From NCBI RefSeq assembly GCF_014805685.1, contig NC_060892.1, positions 13,472,990 through 13,536,989 on the forward strand: a stretch of 64,000 bases of DNA, given 5' to 3'. This DNA is from Silurus meridionalis. Its lineage: Eukaryota; Chordata; Actinopteri; Siluriformes; Siluridae. Positions 51,016-61,692 of this stretch are shown here, in pieces (position 1 is the stretch's first letter; every line of letters starts with the position of its first letter). Both the position numbers and the translations under genes were made by a program. A model generated the notes under the pieces. It did not search any database, was not told the origin of the DNA, and was given only the letters and a program-made list of their open reading frames with translations.

Positions 51016-51893
51016 CCTCATGTGACTACAATCAGAATGTTTTGACCTTTTTTTTTTTAAACTGTGCTTGTAGTTGTTGTGTTTGATCTTTAAATAACAT
51101 GAACACAACATGTATGTCATGTGTCTACAGTAACTCAAAACCAAAGCAAAAACCCTTTCCTCCCTTCCCCGACACGTTCTTTTAAATGTCACAATACTTT
51201 CAATGAGAAATGAGTGCCTCCTGGAGTGTCTTAATAACAAAGAAAACGCACAAAACCGCTTCTTTGACTAGATATACAACGTAATCTACAGCGCCGCGTC
51301 GATTCTGAACTGCAATACTGCATATTAGGCGAGTTTATTTCCACTAGGCATTTAACAGAAGATGAAAATACAACCAATCTCTCCAGACACGTCTATACCA
51401 ATACCATCAGAGATGCAAATTGAACTAAAATCCCAGAGAAAATAACTATATTCCCACACCTTGTGTGCTAAACGAATCCAAACCAAACAGACTGCTGTTT
51501 TAATTACGCAAAATTTCTGCCTAACTAATGTCTGTTCTCTGCCTAACACCATTCCTAGTATCGTATAAAACCTACATGCTGGTTTATTGTATGTAACATC
51601 GTTCGTGTATTAAAAGCTAATCGCTGACACATTACCGAGAAAAACGCATATGCCAAAACAGCACTCTGCACTCCGGGGTGTTTAATTAATTCAATATTAA
51701 AAGCGTGACGCTTCAATAGCGGCGCTAATACGCCGCGCTGCAAGGTGGCAACGAGCTCATGCGAATTTCACTGAAGGTGTTCGTTGTGCTTTCAATGCAT
51801 CGTGAGAAGGCTGCAGCTAAACCCTGGCTGCTCCCCTGGGCAGGAGCTCAGCAGTATCTTACATTAACAGATGGGCCTCGCAATACTCTCGAG

Positions 51894-51894
51894 C

Positions 51895-51937
<43 letters not shown>

Positions 51938-51957
51938 TGAGAGAGAGAGAGAGAGAG
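51894..51957. repeat. Compound (GT)n(GA)n microsatellite
   Basis: About 21 GT units then about 9 GA units. Confidence 0.97.
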
Positions 51958-52061
51958 AGCACAAGTGCATGTTTATGTGAATGTGAACAGAGAATAATGG
52001 CTTCCAGGGCTGGAGGTGAAACCGAACGAGTCATCAAATGAAAGGCACAGGCGGGACTTAC

Positions 52062-52164
52062 AGATCTTGTGTTTCCCTTTCATGGGGAATTTCACCAGCA
52101 GCTCCTGGGGGTTGGTGCAAATGAAGACGAATGGAGAGGCGGACTCGTCGCTGTTGTGAGGATA
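52062..52164 (-). CDS. Orphan internal coding exon of an unidentified gene
   Basis: On the minus strand, TCTTTGCAG precedes 52164 and the exon ends at 52062 with ATCT|GTAAGT, both near-consensus splice sites. The 103-nt interval is open in one frame for 34 codons plus one base (begins phase 0, ends phase 1) and encodes a protein-like peptide containing SPFVFICTNPQELLVKFPMK. Third positions are G/C-rich (AAC AGC GAC, CTG CTG GTG), unlike the flanks. The alternating hydrophobic pattern would suit beta strands, as in PH- or PTB-like folds, but I do not recognise the family. No partner exon was found in the window, so the introns must be large. Confidence 0.7.
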
Positions 52165-52172
52165 CTGCAAAG

Positions 52173-52226
<54 letters not shown>
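52165..52226 (-). promoter_or_regulatory. 3' splice site with CT-microsatellite polypyrimidine tract
   Basis: Read on the minus strand, a run of about 25 CT units (52173-52222) is followed by GTGTGTCTTTGCAG and the orphan exon. The microsatellite therefore provides the polypyrimidine tract for the acceptor. Confidence 0.6.
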
Positions 52227-52229
<3 letters not shown>

Positions 52230-53149
52230 TTAAGAAACAATGAGACTGGTTCAGGAAGGAAAGGCTTTTTTCGTGCGTGGTAATTGATAGAAAGCGCGCG
52301 GCGGAGATCGGAATTGACTGACACTTTCATGAGAAAGGTGACATCTATCTAATCTGTCGGGGTAGCATCGTGGGTCATCTTATTTCCTCGGCGCTATCAG
52401 ATGGTCGCTGTGATTGCATCTCGGTAGTCAGGAAACACAACACCCCTTTTATTCCCTCCCCGCCTGTGGTCTCTTTAATGCGAGCCAAAAGAAAAAAAAG
52501 GCTCTTAGAGGCGCTATACGTGATGTACGTGTACCTGTGACTGCTTCTTATAGCTGAACAAACTGTTTCGGGCTTGTTACACCATCACGGTATGAATGCT
52601 TATTACGATGAAAGCCCGAGGAAACAGACATCAGCAGCCAAACATATTTCGCTACAAGGACATGGCAGCCGTGCGAATTCCTGTTAGTGAAATCTCTGGT
52701 TTATGCATTCTTGCCGGGCCTGAAGATAAGCAAGCGTTTGGAATACTCCGCTCTTAGATAAGGTTAATCGGAGCTGGCAGAGATTCTGAGGAAAGGCAGA
52801 ACAAAAGCGCATAGTGTGTGTGGGTGGGTGTGCGAGTGTAGGCTGAGGCCTATTTAAAGGGTGACAGACTGCTCGATGGCTCAGTGAGAATAATGGAGCA
52901 TCAAGCTTTAGCAACAGAGAGCTCGGGCTACTCTTTTATAGCCTCCGTTTTATTGAATCCAGTGGCTCTTCTTCAATCCCCTCATTTGCCATAAACTACT
53001 GACTTGATTGATACTTCACATTAATCTCGAATAAAAATGCAGTTAAATCCTTGACGAAGGGGGTCGTGGTTCAAAACTAGCTATGCAGGACTTAGTATTT
53101 GGTTACAAAGGGGGACTACACATGCATACTCTGAATAATCGGACAATTT

Positions 53150-53300
53150 GTCAGTTAAGGCTCTGCTTCCCATCCTCGCCGCGTAATTAGGATTTGGAGC
53201 TGTGGAATTTAACTGCCCTAAATCCCTATCTCAGTGTGATTGCTCCAATTACAAGATAATTGAAAAAGCCTGTAATATTTCAGGTTCACTTTAGGCACAT
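53150..53300. promoter_or_regulatory. Candidate conserved noncoding element
   Basis: Contains CCGCGTAATTAGGATTTGG, TGGAATTTAACTGCCC and GCTCCAATTACAAGATAATT within unique sequence, so several homeodomain-type cores in 120 bp. No ORF. About 1 kb upstream (minus-strand sense) of the orphan exon. Confidence 0.3.
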
Positions 53301-54169
53301 ACATCAGTCACTAGGGCAGGTTGTGCGTAAATGTTTTGGTAGTGCAATCCGAATCAATCCAAACTTTCCGTACAGCTTCTGCACGTGTTGAACACCTGGT
53401 ACAGCGGATTTATATTTCTTGACACCCACCAAAATCTGTATAAGGGAAAGTTCGCTGTGAGCTTAAAGCGCAATGAAATGAATTGTCCGATGATGCAGCT
53501 CAGCTACGTCAGCTGATGCATCTGGACGCCTTCTTATTTGATTTGGTGCTATTGCTTTGTTTCTCAGATTATCATTTAGCATAATTTATACACTTAATTT
53601 TGACTTGCTCTGTATTAAGCTATAAAACATCTTGGATATTTTAAGTGTGCAATAAGCAAGCAATTAAATTTCAGTTAAATTTACCAAATTGCAGTCTTTC
53701 ATGGCCATAAACTTGATGGTCAGGAGAGGTTCATATGAGTGAAAATACTACATTTTTCCTGGATTTTCACGAACGCCTTGTTTCTCCTGCGAGCAAATAA
53801 CTAATAAATCCGCACACATCCAGTTTGATAAGCGAGGCCCAAAGAGTAAAGAGCGTCTCGCTCAGCCTACACACTTTTCCCACTTATATTGGTCACACCC
53901 TGAAAAACAAGGCATCGAGCGAAAACAAGGATAAAAGGCAGCGCCAACAATCTGCTGACAAGGTGCCAGAGAAGTGAAAGCACCTTGTTTCTTTTCTGGG
54001 ATGTTGGCAGCATGTCCCACTAATAAAGAACAGCACTGAGAGATTCATATTGTCCATGCTGAAGTGCAGCAGGCTAGAAGAGGTGCCGCTCATGCCAGAA
54101 ACACCATGGGACTAGAGACACCCGCGTCCCCGCAAAACAAAGGCGGCTCAGAAGCTTAACCAGGCGGAG

Positions 54170-54390
54170 GAATGATGAATCCGAGGACGCCTGCCCTGTT
54201 CCCTGCGCTGAACCACAGCTTTTCAGCTGCTGTCCACAATTAGGAGGCGAGACGAGCAATCTCCCCCTGCCGTGGCGCAGCGCTAATGGGGCTGTGTGGC
54301 AGCCGGGCCCTGCTTGGCTGCACTCAATCTCAGCCAAATAAAAAGGGCTTCATTGGCACTAACTTCCTGATTCAGAGGGAGCTCTGTCTT
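54170..54390. promoter_or_regulatory. Candidate conserved noncoding element
   Basis: Unique GC-balanced stretch with TTCAGCTGCTGTCCACAATT, GCAGCGCTAATGGGGCTGTG and CACTCAATCTCAGCCAAATA. It includes E-box and TAAT cores, without repeats until the GA run at 54428. Confidence 0.3.
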
Positions 54391-54426
54391 ATGTGTCTGT
54401 GCAGAGGGGGAAAAGGAGAAAGGAGA

Positions 54427-54427
<1 letters not shown>

Positions 54428-54460
<33 letters not shown>
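54428..54460. repeat. (GA)n microsatellite
   Basis: About 15 GA units. Confidence 0.95.
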
Positions 54461-54462
<2 letters not shown>

Positions 54463-54769
54463 AAGCAAAGGGGGTTAAGCTAAAAAACAAAAAGGGCTTA
54501 GTCAGTTAGTTGTTCTTAATGGGAAAAAGAAAGCTGATCAGCTCCTCTTACACAAGCCTGTGTGAGGGTTGTCCCCCCTCCCTCCCCCTTTTCATCTGAA
54601 GAAAAGAGACAAAGTCCTGTGCTGCACTACAGTCAAGATCAAGAGGCCCATTTTCAAAATAGCACGCCGCGACAATGTTCGTTACAGGCTGCATGCAAAT
54701 CATTCATGTGTAAACACAAGAGACCATGAAGGAGGGTGGAGGAGAAAATAAAAGAATTCGAGCAGGTGA

Positions 54770-54910
54770 TATCCTATGAGCCAGAGGCCACATGGGATGG
54801 GAGCTCCTGTGAAAGCAAACGCCTGGCTGGCATTCCAGCTGGGACACTTAATAATGAAAAAGAAATTGCTACTAGATATATGACCTCGCTCTGACTGCTA
54901 TTATTCTACT
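54770..54910. promoter_or_regulatory. Candidate conserved noncoding element
   Basis: Unique stretch with GCCTGGCTGGCATTCCAGCT (NFI-like TGGC/CCA and TEAD-like CATTCC), GGGACACTTAATAATGAAAA and GACTGCTATTATTCTACTG. Role inferred from motifs and texture. Confidence 0.25.
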
Positions 54911-55332
54911 GTAACAAAACCATCCGGGCTATAAAGCAGGGACAAAAAAAAAGCAACTTCTTTCACTAAACGCATAAATCAAGCAATGCACAAGTGCACC
55001 AGCAAAACCGGTCTAGAAGTAATTATTTGAACCAATCAATCGGCTCAATACTTAAATCCCCAGTGATTGAACATGTATTCATGATACCACAGACCTGCTG
55101 AATTTACTCATCTAATTGTTTAAAAGCTCTGGGCAAGATTCTGCCATGTAATTTAAATTCCAGGATTTAAAAAAATAATAATAATACTTTGACATATAAT
55201 AGTTGATATTGTGACATTTTCTGAAAGGAAATGTTTATGTAACAGTCTCCAATAACAATCAGGAAATGAGCAAGGCTTCAGAATAGGTGTTTTTTTGTTT
55301 TAATTTTTTTATGTTTCTTAGTAACATGACAA

Positions 55333-55822
55333 CATGGACAAAATTTTGTGGACACCACAAGATTCATATGTGCATTTTGCTGTAAGAATAACATCCATTC
55401 TTCTGGGAAGATGTTCCACTAGAACTTGGGAGTGTGCCTGCGGGGGTTTGTGTTTATTCAGCAACAAGAGCGTTAGTAAAGTCAGGTTCTGATGTAGGTC
55501 AGGTGAGAAGTCCTGGGGTGCAGTCAGCGTTCCAATTCATGCTAAAGGTGTTCAATAGGGTTGAGGTCAGAACTCGATAGCAGGTCATTCAAGTTCATTC
55601 AATCTTCCACTGCAGCCCATGTAAAGCATATCTTTACAGAGCTGGCTTTGTGCACAGGGGCATGCTGGAACAGGTTTGGGTCTCCAAGTTCAAGGGAGAG
55701 GTATATATTTTTTTACTACCGCCTCCTAAAACATCCTACGCCTTTGGCCTCCAACTTTGTGGTCAAAGTTTGGGGAAGAATCACACACATCTGGAAAAGT
55801 CAGCTGTCCAAATACTTTTGTA
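55333..55822 (-). mobile_element. Tc1-like transposon remnant
   Basis: Inverted-end scraps (GGACAAAATTTTGTGGACAC on the left, TGTCCAAATACTTTTGTATT on the right). The interior order is the same as in the 24566-25084 copy: CATTCTTCTGGGAAGATGTT, GTTCAATAGGGTTGAGGTCA, GCTTTGTGCACAGGGGCATG and CTGGAACAGGTTTGGGTCTC. The interior is antisense to a degraded Tc1 transposase. No intact frame. Confidence 0.75.
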
Positions 55823-56039
55823 TTAACTCTAACTGTCTTGTGGACGTTCCACATGATGCATGCTTATTGAAAGACTGGTATTGGAGGAAAAAAACATGAG
55901 ATAAAATAGTGGCACCCGTATTCCGTTACTTTACTCAATAAAATTGAAATGCTCAGGATTAAATTTTTTTTTTCTCCCCGCGGTTATAAAAGTTCTGCCG
56001 TAATTAATATTTCAAGCGTCTCCTTCACATACAGAAAGA

Positions 56040-56250
56040 ACTGGTGTCAAGTTGGAGTGCGCATTAATTATACAACACAGTCCGACACTGGCAAGTTTAC
56101 ATAATTTATTCCTCAGTCATGAGGAAATACATGTCCAGCTATTAGAGCCTCGCAAGCTGCCACTGTGTCAATCAGCCTGCAAAACCACGGCTTAATGCAT
56201 GCTGAAGAGCACAGTGTGCACAGAGGCAAGCTTACAAAACCTCCACAAGC
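56040..56250. promoter_or_regulatory. Candidate conserved noncoding element
   Basis: Unique stretch with GTGCGCATTAATTATACAAC, TTACATAATTTATTCCTCAG, GTGTCAATCAGCCTGCAAAA and GGCTTAATGCATGCTGAAGA, rich in homeodomain-type cores. No ORF. Confidence 0.3.
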
Positions 56251-58315
56251 AGCTGGAGCTCATAGGTACTTCAAGGCTCACCAAAAAAAAAAAAAAAAAA
56301 GCGCAGCCCATAATGAAATGAAGCATGGCTGAATTGTACCCTTCATACTCAACATGTAGTCAGAGAGAGCAGGGGTTTAAAAAAAAGAAGGGAAAATTTG
56401 ATGAGTTTATGATGTCATTTATTTTGGTGGTTACAGTGGAATGTGGCAAATGTTTTCCCCGGTTCCAGCTAATGGAGTTTTACGTATGTATGACCTCACC
56501 TCTTACCGCAAACAAAAACCCCTCACAGGACAACCTTTAGACACAACAACCTACTGTGCTTCTAAAAAAAAAAAAAAATAAATAAAAAAGTTCTCACACC
56601 TTCCATCTGGTTCTGTCTCTCATGCCTGATGTTCCCCTCTGTCCGAAACGGCTGTTAAAAGTTAATCTGGTGTTCAGCAGTGTACAAAACCAGAGTTAAC
56701 AGTCAATGAAAGCTGATGTGCTTGGTTAAGCCTCTTTGTGTAAAATCTGAGTGGCTTTCTATTCAAGTGGATTAGAAGATCAGACGGAGTGAAACGAACG
56801 TGATTGACAAAAATAACATCTCGACTTGTGCTAGAAACGAGGCTGGTTGCGGCCGACCGAGCGAACCGGAAGCCTTTTGAAGAGGTCTGTACGGAAACGC
56901 AATAAAAAAAAATAAATAAAAAAAAATCACAAACCCGCAGCGTTCCCCTGGGGATTATCAAAGCCCGTGCGCTCCATCTGGATATCAAAGGCTTGACGGA
57001 AACCTTGGATTTGAGCGTGATGCATGTTTTAAATAACTCTCATCAGCTGTACAAATCTCACCTTAGCCTTTCAGCACAGGCTCGGTCAATAAATATTACG
57101 TTCAAAAGTGAAAGGGGGCAATTTCAGGGTCACGATTTTTTTTCCAAAACCCTGAACCCCCTGATGTGAAAGAAGAGCCATGTTTATTAGCATGTCGGTG
57201 GGCAAAGGGTGAATGTTTGCTTTGATTGCGGCACTGGAACACGGCCCATCTGTGTTCATTCAGCTCGGCTGGAAGCCGTTGCCCCCCAGTGAACTGCTGG
57301 TCTCTCCCACAAAGCCTCACACAAGGGAGAGTGAGTGGCTGGGGCAGGATGCTTTCTATCCACACCCCCACACCCCACCCTTCTTCACCTCATTAACTAG
57401 AACAAGGCTAGGAGAAAGGGGGCAAACACAAAGGCAGGCATGCACCAGGTTTGACCAGACGGTCTAGAAGATCCAGGACGCCTCGAAGTCTGTGAAACGG
57501 TACAAATCTTGTACACATGATATCTCCATCTAGATATCTTCAAATCTATGTTTGCTCATCATCCAGACAGGAAATAGTGCGATGGATAAGAGCAGAGACT
57601 TCTTTCTCATCAGATCAGAGAGTGTGGACTGAGAGAGCCGTGCGGATCCAGAGAAGGCGCGACTGAGTTTGTACACTCTGGCCCAGCAGGACTCACTACT
57701 CAGCCTGTCAGGAAGATGGATGCCGTGGTTGACGAGGTGAAACCCGCACAGCCTGTTCCGAGCTCTGACTGACAGCTCGCTGCTTTCTGCTGCAAGAAGC
57801 TCGCATTGGAGGAAGACACACTCAGCCATATTAGCAGTCAGAGGACCATTGGGACTGCCACTAATGATGGAGCTGTGGAGTGGAGAACAAGGCAACGGGA
57901 GAACGACACTTTAGCAGTTCACCAGGACTTCCCTATACAGCCACCGGACTCCACATCGCCACGGTTAATTAGGCTGAGCAAAAAAAACTGGCCGATTCGA
58001 CAGGGTGGAGAGGTCGAACTTCTCTGCAGCTTTCAATTCAATTTCATAATTTTTTGATTTTTTTATCCCAAGAACATTTCTTTTATGGATCAAGTAATAC
58101 AAGCAACCCAAGATAAAAGGAAAGTAGATCACATGCTCAGACAAGTAACAACCAGGAACTTAAAGAATATGATAGTGAAAATGTTTTCAAAGAAAGAGAA
58201 GTAGAGTGTGGATAAGCATTAGCCACATGATGTCAAATATCTTGAAAGACATGACCTTTTCAGGGATTGTTGAAAGATTTTACTTAATTTGGTCAGGAAT
58301 TTGACATATATGGTG
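56251..58315. other. Noncoding region, no gene recognised
   Basis: A-runs at 56282-56300 and 56564-56578. The segment 57530-57895 is open on the minus strand for 121 codons behind a CTTCTTGCAG acceptor-like sequence, but it has no donor and no family resemblance. Confidence 0.45.
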
Positions 58316-58532
58316 TCTTAGCTCAGAGCACTGTAACTGCACAGCTCACATTTGATCCCAGAGATCGAATTACTATCCGTGAGGAGTTTTGCATTGTTGT
58401 TCTCCATGTGTTCATATGGGTTTTCTGAGGTTCTCCGGTTTACTCACACCTCCCAAAAACAAACCATTTCAAATCGTAGGTGTGAACGAGTGAGTGAATG
58501 ATTGTGGGAATGATGTCCATGCAACAAAAAAA
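58316..58532 (+). repeat. Old dispersed repeat, left part (interrupted)
   Basis: Order of GCACTGTAACTGCACAGCTC, GGAGTTTTGCATTGTTGTTC, CATATGGGTTTTCTGAGGTT, CTCCGGTTTACTCACACCTC and CCAAAAACA matches a very common teleost interspersed repeat. Its expected right end appears 3 kb away at 61609-61692 in the same orientation. Confidence 0.7.
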
Positions 58533-58549
58533 TGTATAAAATATTATAT

Positions 58550-60875
58550 TATTTACAGCATCTCCTGAGACAGTGTTACCTTCAACTCCACAACTCCACT
58601 GCTTTACATGTATAGGACAGGAAGAGCTGTATAATGTTATTGCCAAAGCTAAATCGACAACATGTCAGTTAGATCCAATTCCTACTAAATTACTGAAGGA
58701 AGTGTTATATACAACTGGTGAGCCTCTTCTAAATATTATTAACTCCTCACTATCTTTAGGTCACGTCCCTAAATCCCTCAAGCTAGCAGTTATTAAGCCC
58801 CTCATTAAAAAACCTAATCTGGATCCAAACACGTTATCAAATTACAGACCAATTTCAAATCTCCCATTTATGTCTAAGATTTTAGAAAAGATTGTCGCTG
58901 CACAGTTATGTTCCTACCTGCAAGAGAACAATATCTTTGAAGAATTTCAGTCAGGTTTTAGGCCCCATCATAGCACAGAAACTGCTCTAGTTAAAATAAC
59001 TAATGACCTGTTTTTAGCTTCAGACCAAGGCTTCATCTCGCTGTTGGTTTTACTAGATCTTAGTGCTGCATTCGACACTATAGACCATGATCTCCTCCTA
59101 GATCGCTTACAAAATTACATCGGCATTCAGGGACAGGCATTAAGCTGGTTTAAATCCTACCTGTCCGATCGTTACCATTTCGTAGATTTGAATGGAGAGC
59201 TATCCAGGCTAATGCAAGTAAATTATGGCGTGCCGCAAGGTTCAGTTCTAGGACCCTGCTCTTCACAATATACATGCTTCCGTTAGGAAATATTATTAGA
59301 AGGCATGGAATTAGCTTCCATTGTTATGCTGATGATACTCAGCTATATATTTCATCTAAACCAGGCGATACAGCTCAATTAACCCGGATGACTGAGTGTG
59401 TTAAGGAACTAAGAGATTGGATGACCCATAACTTTCTACTTTTAAATTCTGATAAGACTGAGATTTTGCTCATCGCCCAAAACTGGTATACAGACGCCCA
59501 GCATCTCAACCTGCATTTAGACGGATGTTCTGTAACCACTAGTTCAACGGTAAAAGACCTGGGTGTTATTTTAGACAGCGACTTGTCTTTCAAAAATCAC
59601 ATCAATCAGGTTACAAAACAGCCTTCTTTCACCTTAGAAATATTTCTAAGCTAAGAAATATGTTGTCTATATCCGATGCAGAGAAGCTCGTCCATGCGTT
59701 TATGACCTCCAGAATAGACTACTGTAATGCGTTACTAGGTGGATGTCCTGCTTCATTAATAAACAAGCTTCAGTTAGTCCAGAATGCAGCAGCCAGAGTT
59801 CTTACAAGGTCAAAAAATATGATCACATAACCCCGATCTTATCGTCCCTACATTGGCTTCCTGTTAAGTTTCGAATAGACTACAAACTATTACTTCTCAC
59901 TTATAAAGCACTAAATGGTTTGGCTCCGTGTATCTATCCAGTCTTTTAACACGCTACAATCCGCCACGCTCCTGAGATCTCAAAACTCTGGGCTTCTAGT
60001 AGTTCCTAGAATAGCAAAGTCCACTAAAGGTGGTAGAGCATTTTCACATTTAGCTCCTAAACTCTGGAATAGTCTTCCTGACGGTGTTCGGGGCTCAGAC
60101 ACACTCACCCAATTTAAGTGTAGATTAAAACGTATCTTTTAGCAAAGCCTACACATAACACACATCACATCATAACCTTGTGCTCCAGAACATCTGATCA
60201 CATGCACATTATCAACTTGTGCTGTTAATATCATGAACAGCAGCTACGCTAATTCCTCTCCACTGCTTCTCTTTCTCTCCCCATCCCGAGGCATCCTGAG
60301 GTTGCTCCAGCTCAGTCACCTCCCACCTCGTGATGATTACGGACCTTTAAAGAAGTAGATGCCGAACTCACAAACATCCTGAACCATCTAGAGGCGTACC
60401 AGTGCCATTTGGATCCCGCTACATGTGTGGAGTTTTGACATTGGACCTCCTGGAGTGTTTAAAGGCTCTGGCATGGAGAAGCTGATGCTGGATCTGTGGT
60501 GATCACAAATGCTGAGCTTATAAAACTCGGAGCTACTAACCATATAGACTGTTTAAGACTGCAGAAAGAACATTACTTATAATCTTATACTCCAGTAATC
60601 ATGTTAGTTCTCACTCCAGTGTTCTGTATTGTTGAAAGATTTATGATCAAACTCTTGATGTCACCCAGATGAGGATGGGTTCCCCTTTTGAGTCTGGTTC
60701 CTCCCAAGGTTTCTTCCTCATAACATCTAAGGGAGTTTTTCCTTGCCACAGTCGCCACGGCTTGCTCATCAGGGACAAATGCACACCATTCACCATCACT
60801 GTTGATTTGTGTAAAGCTGCTTTGAGACAATGTCTGTTGTGAAAAGCGCTATACAAATAAACTTGGCTTGACTTG

Positions 60876-60877
<2 letters not shown>
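58550..60877 (+). mobile_element. L2-clade non-LTR retrotransposon, 5'-truncated and decayed
   Basis: Coding remnants from about 58573 to 60140 give the reverse-transcriptase domain of an L2/CR1-group [75 protein letters not shown] (catalytic Asp block), [23 protein letters not shown] (catalytic YADD), and a C-terminal RAFSHLAPKLWNSLPDGVR. There is a frameshift near 59257 and others near 59617 and 59818, with further damage near 59935-59950. The endonuclease half is missing. The 3' tail (GTGAAAAGCGCTATACAAAT, then CTTGGCTTGACTTGA) ends at a TA repeat. An inactive relic, but catalytic motifs are still readable. Confidence 0.92.
58573..60142 (+). pseudogene. LINE reverse transcriptase ORF2 relic, frameshifted
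   Basis: The first segment (58573-59283) covers fingers and palm. The frame is broken by loss of one base near 59257. The second segment (to 59654) carries the YADD box and thumb, and later segments (59743-59949 and 59915-60142) carry the C-terminal region in two other frames. Enough is preserved to suggest a fairly recent insertion relative to the other L2 tails here. Confidence 0.9.

Positions 60878-60961
<84 letters not shown>
60878..60961. repeat. (TA)n(CA)n microsatellite
   Basis: About 22 TA units followed by about 17 CA units and a short TATA end, starting exactly at the L2 tail and ending at the Tc1 element. Confidence 0.97.
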
Positions 60962-60963
<2 letters not shown>

Positions 60964-61512
60964 CAGTACAGACCAAAAGTTTGGACACACCTTCTCATTC
61001 AAAGAGTTTTCTTTATTTTCATGACTATGAAAATTGTAGAGTCACACTGAAGGCATCAAGGGCTATTTGACCAAGAAGGAGAGTGATGGGGTGCTGTGCC
61101 AGATGACCTGGCCTCCACAGTCACCGGACCTGAACCCAATCGAGATGGTTTAGGGGTGAGCTGGACCGCAGAGTGAAGGCAAAAGGGCCAACAAGTGCCA
61201 AGCATCTCTCGGGGAACGCCTTCAAGACTGTTGGAAGACCATTTCAGGTGACTACCTCTTGAAGCTCATCAAGAGAATGCCAAGAGTGTGCAAAGCAGTA
61301 ATCAAAGCAAAAGGTGGCTACTTTGAAGAACCTAGAATATGACATTTTCAGTTGTTTCACACTTTTTGTTATGTATATAATTCCATATATAATTCCACAT
61401 GTGTTAATTCATAGTTTTGATGCTTTCAGTGTGAATCTACAATTTTCATAGTCATGAAAATAAAGAAAACTCTTTGAATGAGAAGGTGTGTCCAAACCTT
61501 TGGTCTGTACTG

Positions 61513-61514
<2 letters not shown>
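60962..61514 (+). mobile_element. Tc1-like element with ~100-bp TIRs, internally deleted
   Basis: The left end TACAGTACAGACCAAAAGTT and the right end, in reverse complement, TACAGTACAGACCAAAGGTT start inverted repeats about 100 bp long with only a few differences. The interior keeps only the 3' part of a transposase gene, including WPPQSPDLNPIE (the region of the third catalytic acidic residue), with a stop soon after. Inserted between TA-repeat tracts, fitting Tc1 preference for TA. Non-autonomous. Confidence 0.88.

Positions 61515-61590
<76 letters not shown>
61515..61590. repeat. (TA)n microsatellite
   Basis: About 37 TA units directly following the Tc1 right end. Confidence 0.97.
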
Positions 61591-61595
<5 letters not shown>

Positions 61596-61608
61596 ATATA
61601 AAAAAATA

Positions 61609-61692
61609 CCATCCAGTGTTTCTTGGGATAGGCTCTGGATCTACTGCTACCATGAACAGGATGTTGTTCTTACTGAAGATGAATCAATAATC
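61609..61692 (+). repeat. Old dispersed repeat, right part
   Basis: ATCCAGTGTTTCTTGGGATA, GGCTCTGGATCTACTGCTAC and CTTACTGAAGATGAATCAAT match the right end of the repeat whose left part is at 58316-58532. Confidence 0.65.

Noticed and set aside
57530..57895. 121-codon minus-strand frame behind a CTTCTTGCAG acceptor-like site
   Set aside because: No matching donor and no recognised family, and it ends in a stop soon after a hydrophobic stretch. Not enough to call an exon.
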